Shown here: piece by piece, positions 47,452-60,892 of the stretch | Position numbering within the stretch: position 1 is the first letter of the stretch | Layout: the number at the start of each line of letters is the position of its first letter | NCBI GenBank assembly: GCA_000727475.1 | Contig: KL647306.1 | Location: 275,748 to 339,747, forward strand | Source of the DNA: Sarcocystis neurona | Lineage: Eukaryota > Apicomplexa > Conoidasida > Eucoccidiorida > Sarcocystidae | Length of the DNA stretch: 64,000 nt | Reading direction: 5' to 3' | Notes under the pieces: generated by a model | What the model saw: only the letters and a program-made list of their open reading frames with translations | Told to the model about the DNA's origin: nothing | The model's database searches: none | Made by a program: the position numbers and the translations under genes

Positions 47452-49785
47452 ATGGGGAAGCAGAAAAAACAGAGGTCCCGGCTACATAGAAATGCCGTTG
47501 GTCCCTACGCAACAGAAGAGAGCCAAGATGTTGTGATGGACGCGAGTGACGACCACTCTGCTGCAACAGTTCCGTTAGAGGCTGTTAAACGGTCTACGCA
47601 GACGCAGTTGACCGCTGGAGAGAAGGTGAGTTCGATGGAAAGAAACATATCAGGGTTATGTTGCAGTGCGAGAAGGGGATGTTTATGAGCAAAAGCGCAG
47701 TTATCAAACGTATACAGAGATTGTTCGTATACGTATTGCATAGGATTAGTCTGTAGGTTAGTACAATTCAGTAGCGTATTCCTAATACGCTGAAGAGAGG
47801 ATTATTCTGTGGATTTGTCCAGGTCAGTGACGCATTCTTGACACATTGAAGAGAATGTTTCCCTGGGTTTGTACGACGACGAACCGTTCTTGCCGTTGTA
47901 GCATACTCCAGAATTGCAACTCATATATCCGTGGGTGTGCCCCGATCTTACACCTGCATCTACACACAAAAAGAGCGCGCTGCACTAAGAACTGGAACAC
48001 TTTGGCATTCTATCAAAAACTGTAACACTCAACGCAGTGCAGAGCACTTTGTAGGAAGTAGCCATGGCCCTGGCGCGTCGAAAAGGTTTCGTGGTTGTAA
48101 TATGGACGCGTAGTAGTCCTTGGTCACCACTGACGGGTTCCATTAATCCTGCAGGGTGTGTTAGAGCTGTTTTTTATACCGTCTTCGTCGTTTATGCGGC
48201 GGCGGCGCGATTCTAAATGTCACGTCTGCTTGCTGTGAAGTGCGGCTCTTGCCCGGAGACTTGTGACGGGTGAGAAACGCCACCAGACAGCGATTTCTAC
48301 CATGCGTGCTTTCTGCGTGTGACACCGCAGAGCTACACTAGGTGGTGTAAAGAAAAAAAGTGGGTGCGGCTCTCTGCAGCACACGTCGTCACCATGTATC
48401 CGCGACTGCGGTGGAAGAAGTGCCAAGGATGAGCCTTTTTTGTGCTAGTTATTCATTGTTCGACTTCTACTTGACAAAATCGGCGTGACCTTTTTAATCG
48501 TGTGCTGATTTGCGTACGGTTGAGCTCTGCCTTAGCAGTAACTCCACATGCGATTGAGGCCGCAACACAGATGGTAGTTTTGACTTCCACCAAGGCTTTA
48601 TTCCACGTAGAGAAGGACTGCTTACCTCTTCCGCATTCGACGTGGTTCACTCCTCTCTCCGTAGAAAGTCGATTTACAGCATAACGACTCTTTGATTGCA
48701 GAAGGTCATACGGGCTTTGAAAGCCAGCCTCAGTTTTTCTGCGCGTATCGGGTTCTTAACTTGTATGCGTCCCGGCGGAGGTGTGCCCATATAATATGTG
48801 TACATGCAAAGATGTCCACACACGGGCCAGTGGGGATCTGTCGCTGAATTTACTCCTGCAGCCATGTACGGACATGTGGCCGTTTTGACTTTGGCAATGT
48901 GCTGCTGCGTTTTTTGCAGACGACCGCAGCAGAAAGCGGAGAGTTGGAAGCAGAGGGCGCCACTAGACACATTCACAAGGTGAGAATCGACGTTCTCTGT
49001 TGATGCTTTTTCACTAGATAAGATTAGCATCTTCGCCTGCACACACGGCAGCCAAACAAATGGTTTCAATCTGTGCCTCTCCCCGCAGCCTCACGTCGAT
49101 TCATTATGGTAGCCGACGGAGGCGTTACGTTGGGCGATCGAGCTCCTGAAGGATACTGCTGTGCTACGAGTTATCTTGAAGGCCAAAGCGCTTCTCTTAG
49201 TAGATACGGCCTCGTACTGCATTCGACTTGTGTGGCCCTCTCTAGTCCACGCAGTGAATAACTAATTATTTCTACAATCTTTCAGTGCGGATGCTGCTTG
49301 TGTGAACGCCGGAACAGCTTGCGTCCTTTTTGAAGCGCAGAGACTGCCGAGTTACAAATATTCGTTTTCGTGTGCATGCAGTTCACTCGACAGTCACAAT
49401 AGCGGGAGCTGCAAGATGAGTTTGTTGGTGAGTGACAGGTATCTTCACAATTGTGGGGAAACTGCGTCAGAAGTTGACAACTTCCAGTTGCGCACCCGCC
49501 ACTGTTAAAGTCAAATTCCGACTTGAGTACGCTTCACTTCTGTCTTTGCAGCGCCAGGCAGTGGAGTGGCGGAAGATGAAGGCAGAGGTCGCACAACTGA
49601 AACGACAGCGGCAAAAGCTGCGGAAGAAAAACGTCGTACAGAGAGAAGAGCGGAAGAAACTAGGGAAGCTCATCAAAGCGAAGATCAGTGGGCTCCGTCA
49701 AAAACATGACGCTGAACTGCAAGCCTTAGGACTCAGCAAATCTGTCCATGACACTCTCCCGGAGGAAACAATGTGTCTGGACTAG
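47452..49785 (+). CDS. SLX9/FAM207A-like ribosome biogenesis protein
   Basis: Exon 1 (47452-47625) encodes MGKQKKQRSRLHRNAVGP..., close in plan to the N-terminus of SLX9/FAM207A proteins, and ends at GTGAGT in phase 0. Exon 2 (48920-48979) lies between ttttttgcag and GTGAGA and encodes TTAAESGELEAEGATRHIHK. Exon 3 (49089-49108) gives PHVDSL plus two bases. Exon 4 ends at 49427 before GTGAGT; its start is unsettled (49286 or 49382). Exon 5 (49552-49785) encodes EWRKMKAEVAQLKRQRQKL, then a Lys/Arg helix to LDLP-free ...EETMCLD and the stop. SLX9 family members are small basic, helical nucleolar proteins that act in 40S/60S precursor processing. The N-terminal similarity and basic coiled tail support the call; the middle does not prove it. 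Confidence 0.5.
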
Positions 49786-52431
49786 AACAAGAGTGCATCG
49801 TCATTTGCGGTACCGTATGTCTACAGTAAAATACGGGCAATGACATGTGAATACTTGCAACTGTTGTAACATGTTCTTGCAGTACGCAGGCAGTGGACGA
49901 TTAAGGGCAGTCGCGTTTCCGATCCGTAAAACTGGCGTATTTTTGGACACGGTAGGGTAGCTGCGTGGTGCGCGGCATTAAGACGCACATGATAGGGTTG
50001 CATTGTATGCGTAGGTAAGTGTATGGCATTGAGGGCCACACAGCATACACGGGTATGTCGAGAAGATGCAACAGCATCAAAAGCTTCAGCCTTTGTGGCC
50101 GTTCGTGAAGAACACATGTACAGAACGTCGCGTGTGTGATGCATGTGTGCACATGTGTGTATGTACAAATGTACATGCCTACACTCGTCGTATTCACATA
50201 TACTGCATACGTATTTATAGGTACACAAAGGTGTACACGGATGTGCTTGTCTACGTGTGTGTTTCTTTGTACATACGTGTATGGCAGTCTCGCGCAAAGG
50301 AACTAGAGCTGTGGGGAGCAACGTCTGGATCCCGCACGTGGCATACAACGGTACATTGTAAAGTGTACGCTTAGTGCTACTAAACACCTCCTTGAAGCGA
50401 GATCTGTGCCGTCTTCAGAAGGGACAGGGTGCCTCCAAGAAAAACTCTGAATTGTTTCTGGACCCAAGTGCGAGAGGGTCGGTTTCGGTGTTGGAGGGGA
50501 TATGGCAGCGTACGCTAAGAAGGAGGACTGAAGCGGCTCATTTTGATTCTAACGACTTCCTTCCAACTGGGCAGTTATCTACTCGTATTTGCGCGACAAA
50601 TGTGTGCGCATATGTATAAATTATGACCGAATGCACGCACACGCCTACTTGTCCATACGTGTGCACAGATACGGACACGTCAGCCTGTGTGTGTATCTGC
50701 GATCTGGCGGAGGAGTTCGTGGCACCTGCTCACGAGGGCTGATAAGATAGAAAGCGGTGGCTGTTGCATTGTGTTCTTGTGGGTATATCGTCGAGTACAA
50801 AAATTCCGCTGCCTTGTGCGTGAGGCACTGTTGCTGAAGACTGGTTTTTTGTGTGCGGCGCTGCCCACTTGTGTTTTTATTTGTGCTGGTAGTGTCCGAT
50901 CATAGGCAGTGAGAAGAGATAACACAGGCGGCAAAAGCATGTCACGATTCTGTTCATTCCCAGGGTAGCAGCGCCGTAAGCTATTTGAATTGCCAGCAGC
51001 CGCTCCTGTGAGACGAAAGCGAATCCATTTTCAAGCGGCATCTGCGACGCCGTCCACTGTGAAGAGGCACTGAAGTGTGTGCTTACTGCACACGGTGGCA
51101 CAGCCCGTTGCCGCGCTAAATTGCACTTGTGCACATATATTCATGTTTGAATTGTACGCCCGAACGTACGTACACATGCGTGTGTATATACTTGTGTACC
51201 CCTACAGATCTGCACGCTGGAAGAGCCAGCAGCGCAGATGCGTGACAGCGCAAGGGCACCAAGATTAAGCAGAAGCACATACGTTCGCAGCGTTAGTGAT
51301 ATATTCATGTATAATGTGAATGCCGCAGGCGCACGGCCGTTTAGTGCGTTCTGCGCACATTGGTGTGCAGGTCGCACCGATAGGTGGCAGACTTAGGCGT
51401 GAGACACGTGGAGTGCAAATGAAATATCGGGATAAGTTGTATTTGGGTCCAGAAGTGGAGAAAGTAAACATCGTTTATTACAACGTGAATACTCAGGTTC
51501 TCTAATCTCAATGTAGACGCTCCTTGCGGAACGCAGACCAGCGGTAGAGCAAGTCAACATAGTCTCCACAGATCGGAAAGACGACTGCGTCACCGGTGTA
51601 TAGAGAAAAGCGGTGATGGATCTTCGTGAGACGGACGAACAGACAAGAAGATGAAGATCTGGGCCTCCCGTGCGTCAAAAAAGGTGTCAGTCGACAACAT
51701 CGTGTCTCCTTCCACGGAGAGACACCGTTTCCCAACGACGGGGACTCCGGCATAGAAAAATTTCAACGTTTGTGCGCAGCCCCGAACAGGCGCGGCAGGA
51801 CGGTATGCAACACACAATGGGCAATGGGATGGCGCCGACTTTTCGAGCCGAAACGAACTACCTGTCTTTATCTATGTCTGTATAGAAAGTAACGGCAGCG
51901 ACCTGCGTGGCACCTGTCATGCTCACAGGTCGGTCTTGCTCTTTCCGCGCTATGAAGAGTCACTTCTTTTGTTACGTAGAAATATTCCTCTCGTGTAGTG
52001 CGGTTTCCCCGCGCCCTCATGCACAAACAACTACTCATCCGGGACAGCAAAATAGTCTACTCCGCTACTGCAGCGCCTGTCAAAGTGAACTCGATTCATT
52101 TTACCGTGCCTCCGTCGTTCATCTCATACCGCGCAACTTGAAGAGAACCACGGAGAAAAAGTGCGCTCAAACCCTCGGGCTCCTATCAATCTCTTTTACG
52201 GGCTTTGAAAATTCTCGTGCGCATAGTTTGCTCTCGACGTCGAATTAATTCACCAGATGCACACCACGCGTGCACAGAGGGACAGATGAGCCAGAAGGAT
52301 AAGTACGCACACCAACTGTTCGTGTCACGGTGTAGTCAGATGACGGGCAGATGGACAGACACAAACAATTAGATGTGCGACTAGATGGCACGGCGGGACT
52401 TCCTGCGAGCCTGCTCAAACGAAGAGACGTA
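49786..52431. other. Intergenic, no gene recognised
   Basis: Lies between the stop of the SLX9-like gene and the stop of the minus-strand REI1-like gene, so the two genes converge across it. Short CA/TG-rich pieces begin here and increase rightwards. Open frames such as 50374-50619, 51626-51892 and 51907-52248 on plus have no motif, signal peptide or splice support. Confidence 0.5.
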
Positions 52432-55400
52432 TTAGAAGAAGTACTTGTGTTCTAGTCGCATGTGTTTTTGAAGTTTATTCTGCTTCACACCCAATCTGAC
52501 GTACGAGACCTGCTGTTTTCTAGTGACGCGTTTTCTCTGGGCTAGCGACGTGGCCGGCTGTTGTTGCAAGCACCTCAACAGACCTGGATAAATAGCGAGC
52601 TGCATCTGACGGTCTGTGGACAAACGGTACGGAGAAGTTTTCCCTTTCGTGCCTGTAATACACTTTTGCATGTCCAAAAACACAGGCTGCCTGTTGCCTC
52701 TAGCCATAGCAGCAGCATAAGCGCGGAGACCACGGCCCCGAGCCAGTACCTACAGAGCAGGCGAAGAGACAGGTGAGCATCAGCGACACAGAATGCGCAG
52801 AACCACGCAGGCCTACACACGCCCACTACATATTCACATCGAAAAACAGCCTTATTTACTGACTTTTGCGAAGAGAACGGCTAAGACGCGTTCTAGCACA
52901 AACACAGGTATCCCGGATAAAGATTCAGTCACGCAACGAGTAAAGAAAAAGTACACTTTTGAAGGAAGCCCTATACACACTACAGCACATGGATGCAGAC
53001 AGCCCGAAGACGCAGATAAGGCCTCCTAAATAATGAGGTGGCTCCCAGGCACACGCGACATACCACGGAAAAACGAATACCTACTGACACTTTCTAAGAG
53101 TGTGCAAACCCGCGGCTCGGCCGCTGCAAGTGTGAACGGTGTGCACCCAGACTGTCGAACACAAGACGGAAGGAGGCTGTCTGCGCAGAGACAGAGAAGT
53201 GCTTATACACACGCAGGAACAACAGGGCGGAATATATGGAACCACACACATATTGACTCATACACCCTCATCCACTCCTTCTCTGCAGCCGTATACGCAT
53301 CTTTCCACACTTGTATTCTATGCGTCCACGGCAGAAACACAAAGGTGCCCGTCAGATTGCAGAAATCCCCCAGGGAGACACTCAACTCAAGATACACATG
53401 GGTGTCCAGCCTTCCCTTCTGATTGATATCTACGTGCATACATTTGCCCCTACGTGCAGCTGCATGGATTTGAAAAATACACGCCCTCCCGGCTGTACGC
53501 TAACATGCATGCAGGTGGACACACAGGTTCACCCAGAGGCCGCACGAAGAGGCTATACACTGACGTATGTTCGTGCATGTAAGTCTGAATCCCAGTATAC
53601 ATAAATGACTGCACATGCACACATACACACACGTAAGGCAGAATGCGATTCCAGATACAGATATGCGCACGCATAACACAGACTTGAGGATGTACATGCG
53701 TATCCAAATATATATATATATATATGTATATACACATACACACGTATACAAATATATGTATATATACACGTACACATATATATATATATATATATGTATA
53801 TACATTTCCAGAGAGGGCACACGAACATATACCCAGGTAGATGTATTAAAAAAGCAAAAAGAGACATCCGCATACGTCCAAAGAAAAAGGACAAGACAAG
53901 GACATTAACAAAAGGAGGATGAATACACTTGCGTACATTCTTGGTATACAAAGGATATAAAGAGCAGCCTCCAGAGACTGTCAGTTTTGCGTAATAGAGG
54001 TGCACACGACACAAAGGAATATTTCTTCACTACGGCATTATCGCACACACAAAGAATAAAAGGACAGATAAGCACACATATCCAGACATGTGTATGATCA
54101 TATGCATGTATATATATACATATATATATGCATATAGAAAGACAGTGTGAGACCAGCGTTCTAGAGTCAGAAGAAAGACGCACATAAATCTACACATAAG
54201 CAGTTCGCTTACCCGTGAGAACATATACGTCGGACGCTGTTGCATATCTTCGAGAACGAGTGCCTCTGCGGCTGCTCTTGTGCCTCGAGTCCCGATGCGC
54301 GCTGCTCGCCGTCGCTGCTTGTAGATATATGCCACGTGGCGATTGATCAGTCTGTAACAAAAAAATCCACTTTATACGAATGCAGCATGCAGTTTGTACG
54401 TACATGTGTACAAATACACAGAGTGCCCACGGAAACTAACCCTTTTACCTCCGCACGAGTGTACCAACATATACATCTATACGTAGACGTATACACTTGT
54501 GTACGCAGCGAAAGCCTACACCAGCATATATATAGATGTATAGACACACATCTATACATACATATATATATATATATATATACATTCATATGCATGTGTA
54601 AACGTACGCATATATGTACACATAATAGTGTACACAAAATGGTCTATGTTCATCAGTTTGAAAAAGGAAAATGGGCGGCTCTCAGTAGCGTCCTCGTGCA
54701 GGAGGAAGTTACGTCAGTGCAGTGCGGGAATAAATGAGAGAATACTACCACCTCTGGGAAGAGTCACATAGACAAGGAGAGACATACGATGAGTACAATT
54801 CTACGTCCACACGTGTGTGCGACCCACGCCTGCAAATGAATAATTTACGAGAGTCTCTGCAGTAACACGTCTTCACCGAAGTACAAACCAGGAACACAGC
54901 AGAGTACTGGACGACTCGTGTTTCCTCCTCTTTTTTGTGACTGAGAGAAGAAAATTTGTCGAAGAACAGACTGGAGTTCTTTTCTCCTTCGTATAAAGAC
55001 TACTTACTCGCGTCTGTCTGGGAGGCGCAGCGATCCCGTGTCCGTCACCGTTGCAGGTCCCACGCCGCTGCACGCACGTGGACACTCACACATGCTGGAC
55101 ACCTTCACGAATATCCTATATACACACACGCCTTTGGCTTGAGCGCATACATACACAGGGCTCGTGGACATCGCTGCAATACACACAATGAGACACAAGT
55201 ATAGAGACATCTACATCTGTATCTTACCCAGGTGCGGACACCCATATACACAGGCGTACACGTGTACATGGCCTTCACATAAGCCGGTACTACTGTGTAC
55301 GTTGTAGACGTATGAATGTACACATACGCATAAATGGACAGACAGGTGGACAGACGCACGGCAGAAGACATGTTGCTTCCGGGACTTACACATATAATGA

Positions 55401-58400
55401 CATGCAGCAATATATACAGAGAGAGGAAGTGAGAAGAAATCAAGTCACCGAGACTGTAAGCCTGTGCACCTATCTCATTCAGTCTTCCTCCACAGCACAC
55501 GTACACATACGTGTACATTTCCAGGCGCGTGTGCACCTACGTACTTACATAGAACCATGTGCGGAAAGAGCGACTTCTGCACACGGAGATGCACACAGAC
55601 ATCTGACATAAATTCAGTTCATATATCTGTGCAGGTGCATCCACTTGCATGCTCTTTTCATGTATCAGGAAGTGGGTCTGCAGCAAAGGCCCTATGCGGT
55701 GGAGAGATAAAGAAGAGGAAGCAAAAGTGAGAACGCGTTGAAAGCGGCGGAGAACGAATCTCCCGTAGAAAAAGAGAAAACCTGAAGCGTTTAACAACGT
55801 AGGGAAACCCTACTGCTTCACGAGGAGTTCCTCGAGCTGCTCCTGAGAAAGATCGTCGAACGGAGATCCACTGGTGTGCGCTGCTGCTGTTGTCCTCCTT
55901 TTCCCTGCTGCTGCTGCTGCACTTCGGTTGTCTGCTGCCGCAGCCGCACCGCACGCGCTCTCGTCTTCACTCTCTTCCGCATCCTCAGAAGCGTCCTCCC
56001 ACTCCGACGAGTCCTCTTCTTCTTCTTCTTTTGCAAAGGCCAAAACAGCAGCGGACACGCATACCCACACATCTCCACGTGTTCACATTTTACATACACA
56101 CATACATATACACATATGTATATATCTGCTTTTGTGTATACACATACGGAAGGGCTGTACACGTGTGCAAGTATATATATATATATATATGTGTATAAAT
56201 TGTATGTTTCTATAGGGCACTCCTACCCCACGACAGTGTACATACACTTGCGTTCACGTAGCCACACGTGTGCGCATAGACGCCTCTGGGATATAATTAT
56301 TTGTTCATATATCCGTATGTGGGGACTCCAATATATATACAAACAGAGATAAACGCACACGCGTAAACAAACTGACATACATACGCGAGTACACACATTT
56401 CCGCTTCCCTGGTGGGTATGCGCCTCCTTACACGTTACTACTTAAGGAAACGTACATATATATATATGTATAGATCGGCACACACACGTGTCTAACTATA
56501 CGCACATAACAAAAACAAGAGAGTAAATTCCTTGCGACGCACGCACAGGTTACACACGGAGAAAAACGGGGGCGTAGGTCCTCTTCTACGCACGTGGACG
56601 CCAACGTCGCATGCGGGACCCAAACGACACACGAGCACACCACCTGCGCTTCTACAAACGCATGCGTTTGCGCAAGTGGATCTATCTGCAGAGAGACACA
56701 TACACGAGTGTCCACCTAAATACAAGTTTTCATTAAGAATACATATATACATTTATGCGTATATAGAGAAAAGCTGCCACATCCATACTTCGACGTATAC
56801 ACACACGTATCATCCCGTATGCAGATACGCAGATACACACCCCTATATATATATGTATGTGCAGAGATAATATCTATATATATAATTGCGGAGAGGCATG
56901 GATATTGACAGAAAGTGACTGGACAAGTCATTTTTTGACCGGACATATTTTTCACGTGAACTGAGAAACATGCGAGGCAGTCGCACATGCGACGCACGCG
57001 CCTCCTCCTACCCACCTCCACACCTTCGGTATCTACGGATGCCCACACATATACATATACGTACATACGACCTCTAAAGTAACACATACTCCTGTGCACG
57101 TTGGCGTATCTGGACCTACAAGGATCCATAATACGACGCACATCCATACGCATGCATGTATATCAAAACACACGCGCGTGGATATAAACACACACATACA
57201 CACACAGAGACGCACATACATATGTGCGTATTTGTGGAATGAGCGATAAACGTGTAAGGCGCGCAGTCGTTACCTGCTGCGGCTGAGGAGGGAAGTTGCT
57301 GCCGCGCGTGCCCCGGCTCCTGTAGCGCTGCAGCCTCCGCCTGCTGCAGCTGCAGCGTCTCGTTCTGCTCCAGGCGCTTCTCCAGCAGCTGCAGCAGAGA
57401 CAGGTCGGGCGTCGCCCCGTGCACGCGTCACCCACTTCGAACTTCCTATTTTTACGTACTACCCCGAGATTACAAAGACAGCAACAGAGAGAGAGTGACG
57501 CCCACACACACAAACACAGACACACACGCCGCCAACAGATACGCGAGAACACGCACACACTGCATCATATCGAGCCAGCGCGAGTGCCAGGGCGAGACGG
57601 AGTCGGAGAGCGACCCAGCAGCAAGGGCGGGCGAGGGTGACGTCCACTAATATATGCAGACACGCACACCCACACACCCACGTTCCACCGTCCTGCGCAG
57701 CAGCGAGAGACGCTGACATCCACGGACGCACCCAGACACATGCAGCACCAAGAGTGGGCGACGGCGAAAGGGGGAGCGCGCGAGAAAGACCGAAAGACGC
57801 TGTTCCCCCCCCCCCACACAAACATAGGGAGACCTACTACGAACACACACACACACACAGACACATACGTCGCCAGCACTGACCGAGACCGAGCGAGAGA
57901 GAGGGGGGCTATACTGCCCCTCTCTCCCCCCAAACAGGTACGGACCCGTGGTGTGGCCGTCTTGAGGGCGGGCCACAGAGAAACAGACAGTAACACCCAA
58001 ACACAAGCCCAAAGACAGTGTCACCCGCAAACACGTGGAGCACATACACCACCATATACAGAGCGAGAGCGAGACACAGAGACAGAGACGCCACACAGGC
58101 CGGTAAGAGACGGACCTCCGCGAACACACGGAGACCCGCTTGCCACCAAGACGGGGCGACGGCGAGGGAAACAGGGAGACCGTGACACTGACACGCGCAC
58201 ACACACGTAGGTCCCGACACACAGACACAAACCACCGGGGCGGTGTCTATACGAGTTGAGAGGACGTGGGAAGATATGCTGCCAGCGGAGATGCCGCTTT
58301 TCTCGGTGATGAAGAAGATGTTACTTGGAGCCGGAGAGAACCCCCCGCAGCTGCAGTGTTCAAGCGAGAGAGGGTGACAGCCACACGCACGCATCCGGGG

Positions 58401-60860
58401 AAGTCGTTTCTGAAGACGAGCGCGCGGAAGCCACGCACAGGGACAGACAATGCGAGACGCAGAATCACCGGAAAATCTGCATATATATAAGCAACCCACG
58501 ACAGGAGACGGAGGAGGGCCCCCCTCCCCTTCCCCCCCCAAAAATAGAGACGCAGAGAATTTTCTAAGGCCGTACACACACACACACAGACGATCGGCCG
58601 CAGAAAGATCCACACACAAACTCACTAAATCTGCGCACGTGTCCGTCCACTCGAAGCGTCTACAGGGACGCGCCAGAGATAAAAACACACACATTACAAC
58701 CTACACATTTATATGTATGAAGATATTCAAAGTAGACATGTAGAGGGTCACTAGCGCATAACCGACCGAACGGTGTCAGACACAGTGTATATAGGTGTCT
58801 ACTAAGTGGTAATGACCCACCATGTGGTACACCCCTCTCTCTGTGTGTATATATTCATAACAAAAACTTACCGACACATGTGTATCATCTCTCTGATTCT
58901 CTAACGAAGATATGCAGGCGTATATGCGGCCCCTCACCCCGCCCTTTTCCGCGGGGCCGCCCCCTGCCGAAAGAGTCCACTTTTACACATGGGCGTTTGC
59001 ATGCGCACTACGTCGTCCTCCACACAAACCACACTGCTGTTCAACTTCGGATCGACGGCTGCGTACACACACCTACCCCGTCCACAGGACTGTGTGTGTG
59101 TGTGTATGTATGTAGCGTCCTGCGATGACCTCGCGCTTCAATAACGGAAAGTCAACAGAAATTAATTCCACTTGCAGCACCTGAGACGTGTGTGTATTGG
59201 CCTCGTAGATGCACACACGTACGCACACTTCGAAAGCGTGCCTCTGCACTCCAACACTGCTGTCTTTATATATGTAAATGTGTGTAGTCGCGTACAGGGG
59301 TGAAAGGACCGATAAACTTCTTTCTCCGCCACAGAGATATATGCCGCATTCAAGACGTTCGTAGGCATGTACAGTCAGCTGCTTATTGATACATGCGACA
59401 CATACGTATACGTGTATGTATATATACATATACATACACGTGTACTTGCACATACACATACGGATATTTGTTGCTATCTACTTGTGGATATATTGACATG
59501 GATAGACGTACAGACCCACAGCTTTGCTAGACGCGAACGTAGACTCACACATACGTACGTATATGGACCTTTGTGTACACGGAAGAGAGGGAACGGAAGA
59601 CGAAACCGGCTACACATGTGGCATGTGATTTGCACTCCCGTACCCGCAGATACGACTGGCGGTAGTCGTAGCACGCAGCAAGCAGCTTCTGCTGCAGCCG
59701 CGTCTGCTGCTGCGGGTCGCTCTCCCACTGCAGCTGCGTATGGCCCTTCTGCTGCATGTGCTGCTGCGCTGCTGCTGCTGCTGCAAAACGACGACCGCAG
59801 AGCAGACACCGCGGTCGTCGCTGCTGCTGCTGCCAAATTATACGGAGAAACAACGGCATGTTGGTAATGTACTCCTCGTCCGGTGGCTGTACGCAACACG
59901 TTCAGCAGCAACACTCACCACTCTCTCTTAGGATTTACGAACAACCGCACACACAACCACACAGATGCAGTAGTACGTCCCTACCTGTGCAGATACCAAC
60001 ATTTATGTGCATGTACTTACAGAACCCATATCTATACAGATGTGTGTATATATATACACATATAGACGTAGGAGAGTAGTAGCTCCGGTAGCAACGGCGG
60101 CATCAGCAGCAATGACGCAACAAAGAAACACAGCCTGCAAATTGCTGTCCGCACCTGCAGAGCCGCAGTACGAAACCGAGCATGCCAATACACATATACA
60201 TATATACTTACATGAAATATATGTATATATATGTACATATATATACATATCTATATACATATATATGTATATATGTACACATATGTACACCTACTTACAT
60301 ACATACGTAAATATATATACATATATATGTATATATGTACATATATATACACCTACTTACATACATCCTTAAATATATATATATACATATATGTGTATGT
60401 ATGTACAAATATATACACCTACTTACACACATACGTATATATATATACATATATATGTGTATATGTACATATATGTACACCTACTTATATACATACGAAA
60501 ATATATATGTATATATATATATTTATTGTGCGTATGCAGTGCTAGATGATTAGGATGGTGCTCAGAGTTTGACATCAGCAAGAGCAGAAATCTGCCACCA
60601 CCACGGCAGCTCCTGCAACGGGCGTGTCGCGCAGCACGTGAATGAAGTCCCTTCTTCACGACGTCCCCCACTCGAACGGCTACACAAACGTGTGATAATA
60701 TCTACGCCAAATATATAAATATAGACACAGAGAGTGACACAGAGACAGAGACATATACAGACGTCATACACAAATATATATACGAATGAATATAGGTGCA
60801 TATATATACATATACGACTACAGCAACGTAATACACGTATCACACATAATAGTGTTCCCG

Positions 60861-60892
<32 letters not shown>

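Noticed and set aside
57565..58694. Long minus frames rich in Cys, Val and Ser
   Set aside because: They come from CA/GA-rich intron sequence and contain no motif; adjacent REI1 exons join across them.
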